Shown here: positions 15,727 through 23,163 of the stretch, one piece after another
How positions within the stretch are numbered: position 1 is the first letter of the stretch
Layout of the letters: each line of letters starts with the position of its first letter
Assembly (NCBI GenBank): GCA_016935955.1
Contig: JAFGPY010000365.1
Coordinates: 1 to 23,163, forward strand
From: Planctomycetota bacterium
Lineage (GTDB): Bacteria > Planctomycetota > Phycisphaerae > FEN-1346 > JAACEH01
DNA length: 23,163 nucleotides
Direction of reading: 5' to 3'
Program-made: the position numbers and the translations under genes
Notes under the pieces: model-generated
Database searches by the model: none
Told to the model about the DNA's origin: nothing
The model's input: only the letters and a program-made list of their open reading frames with translations

Positions 15727-16482
15727 ATGGGCCAGTGCAAGCGATGCGGCAAGAAGCGGTTCCTGCTGAAGTTTCCTTTGCGGCTGGACATTCCGGAAAT
15801 GAGGGCCATGGTCAGCCACTGGCCGTGGCATCACGTCCAGGTCTGCCCCGACTGCCAGCCGGCCTTCGACGCCGAGTTCCGCAAACGCCTCTTGCTGCTG
15901 GCGCCCGACGCCATGGCCCAGGACGCCGACATCACCGAACCGGTCTGCCTGCTGTGCGGCACGCAATCGCCCGAGGCCGTCTACACGCCCAGCGCCCGCT
16001 GGGTCGATCCTGCCGCCGTGCCCGTGCTGGGCAAGTTCAGCGTCTGCGACGATTGCCGCGGCAAGCTGCTCGGCGGCGCCGTCGTCTCGGCCGCGGAGTT
16101 GCAGAGCGGCAACGACTTCCGCAAGCTGTTGCCGCTGCTGCCCGAGGCCTCGGCCGAGTTGGTCGAGCGGAACGAGGGCTGGCGGCTGGCCGACGGCCCC
16201 GGTCCCGAGGGGGCGACCGAAGTGCTTCGCGAACTGGAGCTGGAGGCGGCGGCTAACACGGCGGCCCTGTTCTGGAACACGCCGCCGCAGGCCATCGCCC
16301 AGGCCGACGAGCCGCCGATCCGCGGGGCCATGCTGTTGCCCGAGGGCAAGACGGCCATCCGCACGCACCTGGCCCTGAAGTGGCACACCGGCACGCCCGA
16401 CTCCATCCGCCGCGCCGTCATGGACGTCTACCGAAGCGGCGACCAGTTCACCATCGTCCGCCACGACCCGCCCCAGGCCTGA
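15727..16482 (+). CDS. Zinc-ribbon protein with four CxxC pairs, function unknown
   Basis: This 251-residue cytoplasmic protein opens with CKRC at 4-7, followed by CPDC at 40-43, CLLC at 74-77 and CDDC at 107-110. Equal spacing (32 and 29 residues between the pairs) suggests two zinc-ribbon or treble-clef units in tandem, each made of two CxxC pairs. The C-terminal 140 residues are acidic and helical with no recognised domain. AAAGGA lies eight bases before the ATG. It lies 22 nt downstream of the lipoprotein gene, so it is probably the second gene of that operon, although one product is exported and the other is not. Zinc ribbons may bind nucleic acid or protein, but nothing here decides which. 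Confidence 0.75.
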   Translation: MGQCKRCGKKRFLLKFPLRLDIPEMRAMVSHWPWHHVQVCPDCQPAFDAEFRKRLLLLAPDAMAQDADITEPVCLLCGTQSPEAVYTPSARWVDPAAVPVLGKFSVCDDCRGKLLGGAVVSAAELQSGNDFRKLLPLLPEASAELVERNEGWRLADGPGPEGATEVLRELELEAAANTAALFWNTPPQAIAQADEPPIRGAMLLPEGKTAIRTHLALKWHTGTPDSIRRAVMDVYRSGDQFTIVRHDPPQA

Positions 16483-16566
16483 CGAACGCGCCGCCTGCGG
16501 CGACGCTCCAGAGCGCGGCGCCCTTGCACCCGAAAACGTGATGCGCCGGCGATTCCGAGCGACGAG

Positions 16567-18522
16567 TCAGCGTCGACCGCCGCGCAGCCGCTCGATCTCC
16601 TTCAGGTACTCGTCCATGACCGCCGGCGTGTCGGCGTAGGCCTTGGCGCTCTCGCGCATCAGCGGCAACAGCTTGTCGTCGTCGCCCGTGCGGACGCACT
16701 TGCGAACGGCCAGGTGCTGCGTCGGCAGGCCCATGTACCACGTCGGCCGCACGCCCATGTGGCCCGACTCCACCAACGTGTGGAACGAGAGCTTCATGAT
16801 GCCGATGTCTTCCGGCTCGTCGACGACGAAGACGCCCGGGTGGCCGAGAATCTTCAGGCCGACCAGTGTGCGGATGTCCTCGCCGATGCGATAGCCGAGC
16901 GCCTCCGGCCCGCCGCCGAACAGCCACACCCGCTGCACGAAGACCACCTGCCCGGTTTCCTGGTACAGGTCGTCGATGGCCAGGCGCTTCATCTGGCCGC
17001 CGGGGCCGTGAACCCACAGGATGCAGACGCGGCGGAAGCCGGCATCGAGCAGACCGCGGACAACGGCCCTGACGTAGCGGGCCGTGTCGATGCTCGACGG
17101 GCTGACCGTGCCGGGATAGCGCTCGGTGGCTCCGGCGTAGGTGTAGAAGATCGGCGGAAAGGCGATGCCGTCGGTGGCCCGGGCCAGCATGACGGCCTCG
17201 CTGTGGGCCTCGAAGGTGTCGGTGCCGAGCAGACCGTGCGGGCCGTGCATCTCGAACGCGCCGCACGGCAGAATGGCCACGGGATCGTCCTTCATCCGTG
17301 CGGCCATCTGGGCGGGGCTCATGAATTCGGCCCGGTGCCGACGCAGCGATTCCGGCTGCGCCTCCTCGGACAACTGCGACAGCGGCAGGCGAACGTCGAG
17401 GGCCGACAGGTCCGGCCCGGGTGCGGTCGGCGTCACGTCATTCTCGGGAATGGCGTCGAAGCGGCACGAGGCCACGCCCTTGTCCCATCCGGCCGCCGAG
17501 TACGGAGCCATCGCCTCCCAGTCGGCCATTTGCTTGATGTAACGGGCGTAGACCGCGCCGAGACCGCTGCGACCGCGGGCCTCGCGGCGCATCACGCCGA
17601 TCGCCTTGGCGACGTCCTCGGGCTTGATCGTGTCGCGAACCTGCGGGCCGGCGCTCGGCGAACCCTGCGGCACGACGGCCCCGACGCGCATCTTGCCCAT
17701 CCGCTCCAGCACCTCCTGGCTGATCGTCGGTCCCTCGGGCGCCGCCGCGCGCGGACCGGGCTCGAAGACGCCCGGGTAGCCGAGGATCCGTAGCGAGGCC
17801 ATCGTGCGGATATCGTCGGCCGCTTCGTAGCCGAGTTCCGCCTTCACCGCGTCGCCGGCCGGCAGCAGGTCGAACGTTCCCGCGAAGATGAGCTTCCGCT
17901 GGTCGCGGTAGAGGCGGCAGGCCAGCGCCCCCAGATGGTCGCGGAGGTCCTCCGGCCCAACCAGGACCACGCGCTTGAAGCCGCACTCGAACAGCGACTC
18001 GACGACGCGCTGCGTGTATTCGAGCGTCTCTTCCAGCGGGATGCTCACCGTGCCGGGCAGCCCGCGCTGGTTGACGGCGGCGCCGTAGGGAATCGGCGGG
18101 AAGGCCAGCGCGCCGCACTGTTCGGCCACCATGATGGCGGCCGCATGCGTGTTGAAGCTCGGCGCGCCGCAAGGCAGATGCGACGCCGTGGCCACCTGGC
18201 CGCCCACGGGCAGGATGGCCATGTCGCCGCCCTTGCGGAAGTAAGCCGCCACCTGGCTGGAGTTCATGAACTCGGCCCGGACACGGCGCTTGCGGACGGG
18301 TGCGGCCTCGGCCGGGAGCACCATGTGCGCTGTCGAACGGTCCACGTCGGCGTCGATCTCGCGGTCCGGGCGAGGATCGTCCCAGCGGCTCTTGAGCGGA
18401 TCCGTAGAGCCGGACTTGGCCACGCCGGGGCTCACCATCTGCCCCGGCGGATCGGCTGCAACGGCCGGCGCGACAACGACAACAGCAAGAAGGACCAGCG
18501 GAACAGCGAGGGTGCGATTCAT
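16567..18522 (-). CDS. Secreted tandem creatininase-family protein, first domain degenerate
   Basis: This 651-residue protein has a signal peptide (1-22, ending APAVA) and two creatininase-family domains (about 80-255 and 395-600). Creatininase-family enzymes are metal-dependent amidohydrolases. The second domain keeps the ligand block ILPCGAFEMHGPHGLLGTD, with Glu424, His426 and Asp435, and an HGPGGQ segment (from His505) in place of the usual NGHGGN. In the first domain the ungapped equivalent ILPVGGQVATASHLPCGAP has Val110, Thr112 and Pro121 at those positions, so it is probably a non-catalytic copy. The rest of the fold matches between the halves (for example AFPPIPYG/AFPPIFYT, LRILGYPGVF/LKILGHPGVF). 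AAAGGAG lies eight bases before the ATG. It lies 75 nt after the sialidase-like gene on the same strand. The substrate is unknown. Confidence 0.88.
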   Translation of the reverse strand: MNRTLAVPLVLLAVVVVAPAVAADPPGQMVSPGVAKSGSTDPLKSRWDDPRPDREIDADVDRSTAHMVLPAEAAPVRKRRVRAEFMNSSQVAAYFRKGGDMAILPVGGQVATASHLPCGAPSFNTHAAAIMVAEQCGALAFPPIPYGAAVNQRGLPGTVSIPLEETLEYTQRVVESLFECGFKRVVLVGPEDLRDHLGALACRLYRDQRKLIFAGTFDLLPAGDAVKAELGYEAADDIRTMASLRILGYPGVFEPGPRAAAPEGPTISQEVLERMGKMRVGAVVPQGSPSAGPQVRDTIKPEDVAKAIGVMRREARGRSGLGAVYARYIKQMADWEAMAPYSAAGWDKGVASCRFDAIPENDVTPTAPGPDLSALDVRLPLSQLSEEAQPESLRRHRAEFMSPAQMAARMKDDPVAILPCGAFEMHGPHGLLGTDTFEAHSEAVMLARATDGIAFPPIFYTYAGATERYPGTVSPSSIDTARYVRAVVRGLLDAGFRRVCILWVHGPGGQMKRLAIDDLYQETGQVVFVQRVWLFGGGPEALGYRIGEDIRTLVGLKILGHPGVFVVDEPEDIGIMKLSFHTLVESGHMGVRPTWYMGLPTQHLAVRKCVRTGDDDKLLPLMRESAKAYADTPAVMDEYLKEIERLRGGRR

Positions 18523-18597
18523 GATGGAGTCTCCTTTCGCCGAAGCGGGACAACGGTCGCTCGCCGTGAAACGATGCGAGTTAAACCGTCAGAATCC

Positions 18598-19644
18598 TCA
18601 CGCGTGCTGATAAAACCACTCGACGGGCAGGCGGCGATAGCGCAGGTGAATCAGCCGCTCGGCCTGCTCGTGAGCGTGAGTCTCCCAGTAGGTCAGATGG
18701 ACGCAGTCGTCCTGGAAGGCCAGCGACGGGTAGGCGTGCGTCAGTCGCGGCGGCCAGCCGTCCATAGGCTCGATCGTCCGCGGCGGTCCCCACGTCTCGG
18801 CGTTGTCGCGGCTGACGGCGGCCACGAGAGGCGTGCGGACGTGATTGTTGTTCCACACCAGCAGCAGGTCGCCGGTGCCCGGCACGCGCTTGACCATCGA
18901 CGGCGAGCGGGCCGCGTTGGGGCCGCAATCCTTGTGACCGCACATGTCCGGGGCGTGGGTCTTCCAGGGCCGCCACGTAAGGCCGCCGTCGTCCGACAGG
19001 GCGGTGTGGACATTGCCGGTGTCGGTGCGGATGAACATGGCCAGGCGGCCGTCGGGCATCTCGACCACCGTCGGTTCCTCGTAAGCGACGCCCGCCGGCG
19101 GCACGATGCCGCTCTCGCTCGGACGCCACGAGCGGCCGTCGTCGTCCGAGAGCCATACGTGGCAGCCGACGCGGGAGTCTTCGGACATGGGATAGAGAAT
19201 GCGGCCGGAGGCGAGTCGCACCAGGCGGTCGTTCGTGTGGCACCAGTAGGCCTCACCGCGAGTGATGTCGCGAGGCTCGGACCATGTGCGGCCCGCGTCA
19301 TCGGACCACTTGACCATACCGTGCAACAGCTCGTCCTCGCGGTCCTTGCGACCGAAGGCCAGCAGAATGCGGCCCGAGGGCAGTACCAGCAGCGACGCCG
19401 ACATGCAGTTGATGCGGCCGATGTTCTCTTGGAGTGTGAAGGTATCCGACCAGGTGACGCCCTGATCCTCGGACCAGCGGCCGACGATCCGCGCCGGGCC
19501 GTTGTCTCCCCACACGCCGCCATAGAAATCCGACCAGGCGGCCAGCAGCCGCCCGTCGGCCAGCACGGCGATCGAAGCCTCCGACTGTCGCGGATGATCG
19601 ACCGTCGCCTCGGACAGGAGTGTGTTGATTTCAGGGAAGATCAC
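18598..19644 (-). CDS. Sialidase-like (BNR/Asp-box) protein
   Basis: This 348-residue protein folds, by its repeats, into a six-bladed sialidase propeller. Asp-box motifs (S-x-D-x-G-x-T/S-W) lie at about residues 58-65, 114-121, 166-173 and 217-224, and a weaker one (SRDNAETW) follows. The conserved SASLLVLPSGRILLAFG and EEPTVVEMPDGRLAMF blade strands are typical. Family members hydrolyse sialic acid or other sugar links, but many planctomycete relatives have no proven substrate. There is no signal peptide, so it is cytoplasmic unless the start is wrong. The start is a GTG at 19644 with GGAG seven bases upstream. The next gene (creatininase) follows after 75 nt; they probably form an operon. 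Confidence 0.85.
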   Translation of the reverse strand: MIFPEINTLLSEATVDHPRQSEASIAVLADGRLLAAWSDFYGGVWGDNGPARIVGRWSEDQGVTWSDTFTLQENIGRINCMSASLLVLPSGRILLAFGRKDREDELLHGMVKWSDDAGRTWSEPRDITRGEAYWCHTNDRLVRLASGRILYPMSEDSRVGCHVWLSDDDGRSWRPSESGIVPPAGVAYEEPTVVEMPDGRLAMFIRTDTGNVHTALSDDGGLTWRPWKTHAPDMCGHKDCGPNAARSPSMVKRVPGTGDLLLVWNNNHVRTPLVAAVSRDNAETWGPPRTIEPMDGWPPRLTHAYPSLAFQDDCVHLTYWETHAHEQAERLIHLRYRRLPVEWFYQHA

Positions 19645-19692
19645 AATGTATCTCCAATGTCAGGTTACACGATCTGACTCGTGGAGAGTTGA

Positions 19693-20688
19693 CTACGAGA
19701 GGGATCCGATCCCAGCATTATCGGCGATTCTAATGGCTACACGCTTAAAATCTTTGTATGCTTCTGCCACGGCGTAGGTGTGGGCACCGAGAGCGCCGTC
19801 GGCGGGTTTGAGGAAGAACATTGGCTTCCTCGCTTCCTGTGCCAGCGGCATCAGGCTACGATAGTCCTTGAGTTTGGCGATGCAATTGGGATCGTTGTCG
19901 ATGGTCAGACCGGAAGTTGGCGGTTCGTCAAGTACGGCTCGAGTGTAAGTTGACGGCATGCGTGCAATCCATCGTTCGAAGGCCTTGACGGGACGATCGA
20001 GGCGGATGGAATGGCGCAGGACCATGTAGCCGATGGGTTGAATCGTGCCAGCCGGCAGAACAAGGTCTTGCACCGGGTTCTTCGGCAGTCGTTCGTTCCA
20101 TTCTTCTCGCCATCGGCGCAACGCGGGGCCGAGGTTCTCAAGGCCTTGAAGGGAGAAAAGGTCTGGCCCCAGTGGGATAACCACGAAGTCGGAGGCAATC
20201 AGAGCAGCGCGGTTGATGGCGCCGAGGTTAGGCCCCAAATCAATCAGGATGACGTCTGCCTTATGTTGTATACCTGCGGCTTGAACGACGCGGTAGAAGG
20301 CGGAGACTGTCCGAAATGCTCGCGGATCGCGAGCAAGACATTTTGTCCACATCTCGGACAGGTTGTCTTCAAATGTCGACAGCGACATGTCTCCGAGGAC
20401 GAGCCCAAGGCGGTCCGAGATGATCTCAACGTGGGGCTGACTAATGTCACCTACGTCCGTGAGCGGCTTGACTGCGCCATACACGGTTTGCGGATGACCG
20501 TTGCTGGGCATGACCTCTTCAAGGCGGCCTTCGTCAAGGAACGCGGCGGTCAGGTTGCTTTGGGGATCAAGATCAGCGGCGATGACACGAAGTCCTCGGT
20601 CGGAGAACATCCACGAGAGATGGTAGACCATGGATGTCTTACCAACGCCACCTTTGTTGTTGAAGAATGCGATGACCGGGATGCTCAT
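19693..20688 (-). CDS. ParA/MinD-type P-loop ATPase paired with an AlbA_2 protein
   Basis: This 331-residue protein has the ParA deviant Walker A motif KGGVGKT at 12-18 (with the signature Lys12), the A' segment AADLDPQSNLT (37-47) and a Walker B-like VILIDLGPNLGAINRAAL (146-163). ParA proteins are nucleotide-switched dimers that position plasmids, chromosomes or protein complexes; some act in accessory systems. It is longer than minimal ParA, with extra C-terminal sequence. Its ATG overlaps the stop of the preceding gene (ATGA), so the two are translated together. No ParB gene or parS-like repeat accompanies it. The GC content is visibly lower than in the neighbours, a sign of acquisition. 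Confidence 0.9.
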   Translation of the reverse strand: MSIPVIAFFNNKGGVGKTSMVYHLSWMFSDRGLRVIAADLDPQSNLTAAFLDEGRLEEVMPSNGHPQTVYGAVKPLTDVGDISQPHVEIISDRLGLVLGDMSLSTFEDNLSEMWTKCLARDPRAFRTVSAFYRVVQAAGIQHKADVILIDLGPNLGAINRAALIASDFVVIPLGPDLFSLQGLENLGPALRRWREEWNERLPKNPVQDLVLPAGTIQPIGYMVLRHSIRLDRPVKAFERWIARMPSTYTRAVLDEPPTSGLTIDNDPNCIAKLKDYRSLMPLAQEARKPMFFLKPADGALGAHTYAVAEAYKDFKRVAIRIADNAGIGSLS

Positions 20689-21878
20689 GCGTGTCTCCTG
20701 AGAACAACGGCTACATGGGCGTCCTCAACCAGAAAGTCGGGCGACGGGTTGCCATTCTTCTCCATCTCATTCCGTGCCAGCGTGATCCCATAGCCAAAGC
20801 GTTGAACGTAGCCAAGTTCTTTCATGACCGCAGCAAGGTTAGGGTTGCGATAGTCGCTCACGCCGGGCTTGCCGAAGTTCTGCTTCGTGACCTGTCCGTA
20901 AGGGCCGCCAGGGTTGTGAATCTCGACGCGGTCGTTGAACCAGTAGACGCGCACCGGCGCGTTCGTGTTTTCATAAGACCGGTGGAGCATGGCGTTGCGG
21001 ACAATCTGCTGGAGTGCGACAATCGGGTAGTCGGGTTGATTCGTTTCTACGGGGCCACTGGTGAAGTCCGCCGACGATTGGATGTTATTCTTGAGCAGGT
21101 CTTCCAGCTCATCAAGCAGATCGGGAAGCGGACCCCGAATTTCCTTCTGGTTCTTCACCGGGTCACCCAAAGCCGTTCCGTCAATGCGGAGGAACTGCAC
21201 GTACGCGCCCGGCACCCAATCGGTGGGCGACTTCCCAACCGTGAGGATGCCGAGGACCGTTGGACAAGCCGGCGGGCCAAGGTGAACAAACTTGGAGGCA
21301 GCTAATTGGCTTTCGAGAGATCGCTGGTTCTGCTCAATCACTTCTGATGCCACTGAGCACGGCAGGTAGGTTCGTCGATAGAGTAGCTCATCGATAGTGT
21401 CAAGCCCCGCATCCTTCAAGGGACGGATATCCACGGGGAGGTCGCGGAAACGACGCTTCTCGTTGAGGCGACGCTCGTCGTCCGGGTTGGCAATTCCTCG
21501 ACGGGGACCGGATCGAATGTACACGGTGCCCTTGAACCGGACTGGGGGGGCATTTGACGGATGAACGATCACGACGGCGACATCATGCCCCTTTAGACGT
21601 CGCTTCTGGACGTCGAGAGAAGGAAACGGTAGTATGTTCCCGTCGCCGCGCATTGACGCAAGGTTCTGAAGCATCTGATCGGTGATACTCAACCCAACGG
21701 GTTTCCCCTTGTCGTCAACGCCGACAAAAAGCACGCTCGGCTCGCGATGGTCAGGCAGATCGTTGGCGAAGGCGCAGATGACCTGCCTGATTTTCTCGCC
21801 ATCCGAAGCAGACTCTTTGCGCTCGGCGCGATCTGATTCGATGTCATCCAAGAGCGCCTCAAGTTCTGCGTCGAACAT
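20685..21878 (-). CDS. AlbA_2 (Schlafen-type) domain protein with HATPase_c_4/RecG-like C-terminus
   Basis: This 397-residue protein combines an N-terminal AlbA_2 putative nucleic-acid-binding domain (about 8-140) and a C-terminal RecG-like HATPase_c_4 domain. The first shows ESDRAERKES (14-23), CAFANDLPDHREPSVLFVGV (35-54) and the VYIRSGPRR strand (119-127). The second shows ALQQIVRNAMLHRSY (288-302), DRVEIHNPGGPYG (316-328) and RNPNLAAVMKELG (345-356). This is the COG2865 layout: predicted DNA-binding/ATP-binding regulators, often found in accessory and defence islands. The start at 21878 has AAGGA eight bases upstream; the second Met 3 codons earlier lies on top of that site. Its stop overlaps the ParA start by 4 nt. 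Confidence 0.9.
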   Translation of the reverse strand: MFDAELEALLDDIESDRAERKESASDGEKIRQVICAFANDLPDHREPSVLFVGVDDKGKPVGLSITDQMLQNLASMRGDGNILPFPSLDVQKRRLKGHDVAVVIVHPSNAPPVRFKGTVYIRSGPRRGIANPDDERRLNEKRRFRDLPVDIRPLKDAGLDTIDELLYRRTYLPCSVASEVIEQNQRSLESQLAASKFVHLGPPACPTVLGILTVGKSPTDWVPGAYVQFLRIDGTALGDPVKNQKEIRGPLPDLLDELEDLLKNNIQSSADFTSGPVETNQPDYPIVALQQIVRNAMLHRSYENTNAPVRVYWFNDRVEIHNPGGPYGQVTKQNFGKPGVSDYRNPNLAAVMKELGYVQRFGYGITLARNEMEKNGNPSPDFLVEDAHVAVVLRRHA

Positions 21879-21892
21879 AGTGTTCATCCTTG

Positions 21893-21976
21893 TTATGCGT
21901 TCATCATGGCTGCAACCTCTGTCTGCTTCACGCCGACAAGCGCTGCCCTTTGTTCCACCCCGGGTTCCTCGGACAT
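21893..21976 (-). CDS. Possible 27-residue leader peptide
   Basis: A short frame (MSEEPGVEQRAALV... to a TAA at 21893) begins about seven bases after the predicted transcription start and ends just before the AAGGA site of the next gene. It could be a leader peptide coupling translation, or chance. No Shine-Dalgarno fits between transcription start and its ATG. Confidence 0.25.
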   Translation of the reverse strand: MSEEPGVEQRAALVGVKQTEVAAMMNA

Positions 21977-21989
21977 TAGATTGTACATG

Positions 21990-22018
21990 ATTATGCCACC
22001 GTCCTCTGTGGCGGACAA
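21990..22018 (-). promoter_or_regulatory. Sigma70-type promoter of the AlbA_2/ParA operon
   Basis: On the minus strand TTGTCC (22018-22013) is followed after exactly 17 nt by CATAAT (21995-21990). Transcription would start near 21983, leaving a leader of about 105 nt before the AlbA_2 start codon. Confidence 0.65.
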
Positions 22019-22121
22019 GCATCTTCTTGGACCTGGGCCGGCGCGTGGTTGGTCAGACGTAGCTCCCGGCCATCCGGAAGATCCGCACCAATCCTCATTC
22101 ACGCACGACCTCCGGCGGCGG

Positions 22122-23163
22122 CTACTCGAACGCGATATTGAAGTCCCTGTCGATGGTGACGAACTTGCCGCCGGCGTCGAAGCTCATGCGGGCGGCGTTG
22201 TTGACGGCCACACCGACCATCGCATTCTCGGGCAGCGCGCGGGTGTTCATCTTGGCCCAGGTGCCCAGGATCTCCTGCCGCTTCTTCTTCGCGGCCGCAG
22301 TGTCCAGGCCGTCGGTCTGGCGGTACAGGTGCTGCACGTCGAGGATGCCGCGCGAGTTCGACTCGATGCCGTAGCCGCGCCAGTCGGTCACGCCCTCTTC
22401 GTTCCAGTCGTCGAACGGCTTGACGAAGTTGGGGTTGTAGTGCTGGAAGCCCGCCTCGTCGGTGACGAAGTAGCAGTTGCGGTCGGCGTGGTCGGCCTTG
22501 TACTCGCCCTTGGTGAAGTGGACCATCAGGCCCTGCTGGGTCATCTTGGCGTTCTTGTCGGCGCAGACCCACGAGGTCTGGACCCAGAGGACCGAGCCGT
22601 CTTCCCACTCGATGCAGACCTGGTTGGCGTCGTAGGCCTTCGAGCCGACGGTCGGCAGGTACTTCTTCTGGCCGAAGCCGACGACGCGCTTGGGCAGCAG
22701 GCCCGTGACGTAGTAGTAGGCGTCGACGTAGTGCGTGCCGATGTACTCGAACGGGCTCGAGTTGTGGGCCCAGGCCTTGAACTTGTCCAGCGGCATGTAC
22801 TTGGGCTCTTCGATCCAGGCGTGGCCGTAGAGCGGCTCGCCCAGTTCGCCCTTGCGGAACCGGTACCGCAAACCGCGGATGGCCCGGTCGAGGCGCTTGT
22901 GGTACTCGGTGAAGACGTAGGCCCCGGCGTCGCGCGCGGCCGCGACGATCTTGCGGCCCTCGTCCACCTTCAGGCACAACGGCTTCATGCTCACGACGTG
23001 GTGCCCGGCGGCCACCGCGTCGAGGATCATCTGCGTGTGCAGGTGGTCGGGCGTCGTGACGTAGACCAGGCCCGGTTTCGGGAGCTTGGCCAGGCACTCC
23101 TTGTAGCCGTCGGGAATGTTCTTGTCGGCCGGCGTCGTGGCCGGATCGGGCACGCCCACGAAC
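22122..23163 (-). CDS. Gfo/Idh/MocA family oxidoreductase (5' end beyond window)
   Basis: The last 347 or so residues of an NAD(P)-dependent Gfo/Idh/MocA oxidoreductase. The visible part starts after the Rossmann nucleotide-binding motif, which lies outside the window; the frame runs open to the edge, so the GTG at 23159 is not the true start. The TTPDHLHTQMILDAVAAGHHVVSMKPLCLKVDEG region gives the family's conserved EKP-like segment (here MKP), and FEYIGTHYVDAYYYVTG carries the Hx3D-type active-site helix (GTHYVD). The family acts on sugars and inositols; planctomycete genomes hold many copies, often exported and near sulfatases. The substrate cannot be read from the sequence. GC content is high again here, unlike the adjoining AlbA_2/ParA island. 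Confidence 0.88.
   Translation of the reverse strand, partial: FVGVPDPATTPADKNIPDGYKECLAKLPKPGLVYVTTPDHLHTQMILDAVAAGHHVVSMKPLCLKVDEGRKIVAAARDAGAYVFTEYHKRLDRAIRGLRYRFRKGELGEPLYGHAWIEEPKYMPLDKFKAWAHNSSPFEYIGTHYVDAYYYVTGLLPKRVVGFGQKKYLPTVGSKAYDANQVCIEWEDGSVLWVQTSWVCADKNAKMTQQGLMVHFTKGEYKADHADRNCYFVTDEAGFQHYNPNFVKPFDDWNEEGVTDWRGYGIESNSRGILDVQHLYRQTDGLDTAAAKKKRQEILGTWAKMNTRALPENAMVGVAVNNAARMSFDAGGKFVTIDRDFNIAFE

Noticed and set aside
16488..16560. Bidirectional terminator between the convergent zinc-ribbon and creatininase genes
   Set aside because: A CGCCGC-CT-GCGGCG hairpin exists but no T run follows on either strand, so I do not call it.

Overview
The window is a GC-rich stretch of a bacterial chromosome, most likely from a planctomycete. 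The reasons are a PEP-CTERM sorting signal, a DUF4175-type membrane protein, a BlaI/MecI repressor coupled to an M56 (BlaR1-like) peptidase with a very large extra C-terminal region, creatininase-family, sialidase-like and Gfo/Idh/MocA proteins, and many short intergenic palindromes. No rRNA, tRNA, CRISPR array or recognisable transposase was seen. The assignment is by gene content only.

Layout. 1-4520: minus-strand signalling unit, reading from promoter to end: BlaI/MecI repressor, M56 peptidase-sensor (stop and start 2 nt apart), then a small DUF3592 membrane protein with its own promoter. 4404-5574: gene-poor stretch. 5575-5781: possible 68-residue membrane peptide. 5809-7213: promoter, structured leader, PEP-CTERM protein and an intrinsic terminator. 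7214-8105: repeats and unassigned DNA. 8106-10024: dsbD with its promoter. 10025-10377: repeats. 10378-12765: DUF4175-type protein (minus). 12766-13437: dense palindromic repeats. 13438-14787: diheme cytochrome c (minus) with a repeat next to its start. 15007-16482: promoter, lipoprotein and a four-CxxC zinc-ribbon protein. 16567-19644: sialidase-like protein followed by a secreted double creatininase (minus). 19693-22018: an island of visibly lower GC with its own promoter, encoding an AlbA_2/HATPase protein and a ParA ATPase that overlap by ATGA. 22122-23163: a Gfo/Idh/MocA oxidoreductase cut by the window edge.

How the genes may work together. The repressor/peptidase pair is a classic sense-and-derepress module, but its sensor is much larger than BlaR1. 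DsbD supplies reductant to periplasmic or secreted proteins, which fits a neighbourhood rich in exported proteins (PEP-CTERM protein, lipoprotein, cytochrome, creatininase). The sialidase, creatininase and Gfo/Idh/MocA genes resemble planctomycete carbohydrate-use neighbourhoods, and the AlbA_2-ParA pair appears to sit between them as an insertion.

The two most unusual things are: (1) the AlbA_2/ParA two-gene operon without ParB, a candidate accessory (defence or maintenance) system; (2) a set of two-lobed palindromic intergenic elements sharing a fixed GGTGCC...GGCACC frame while the palindromic cores differ and both arms change together.
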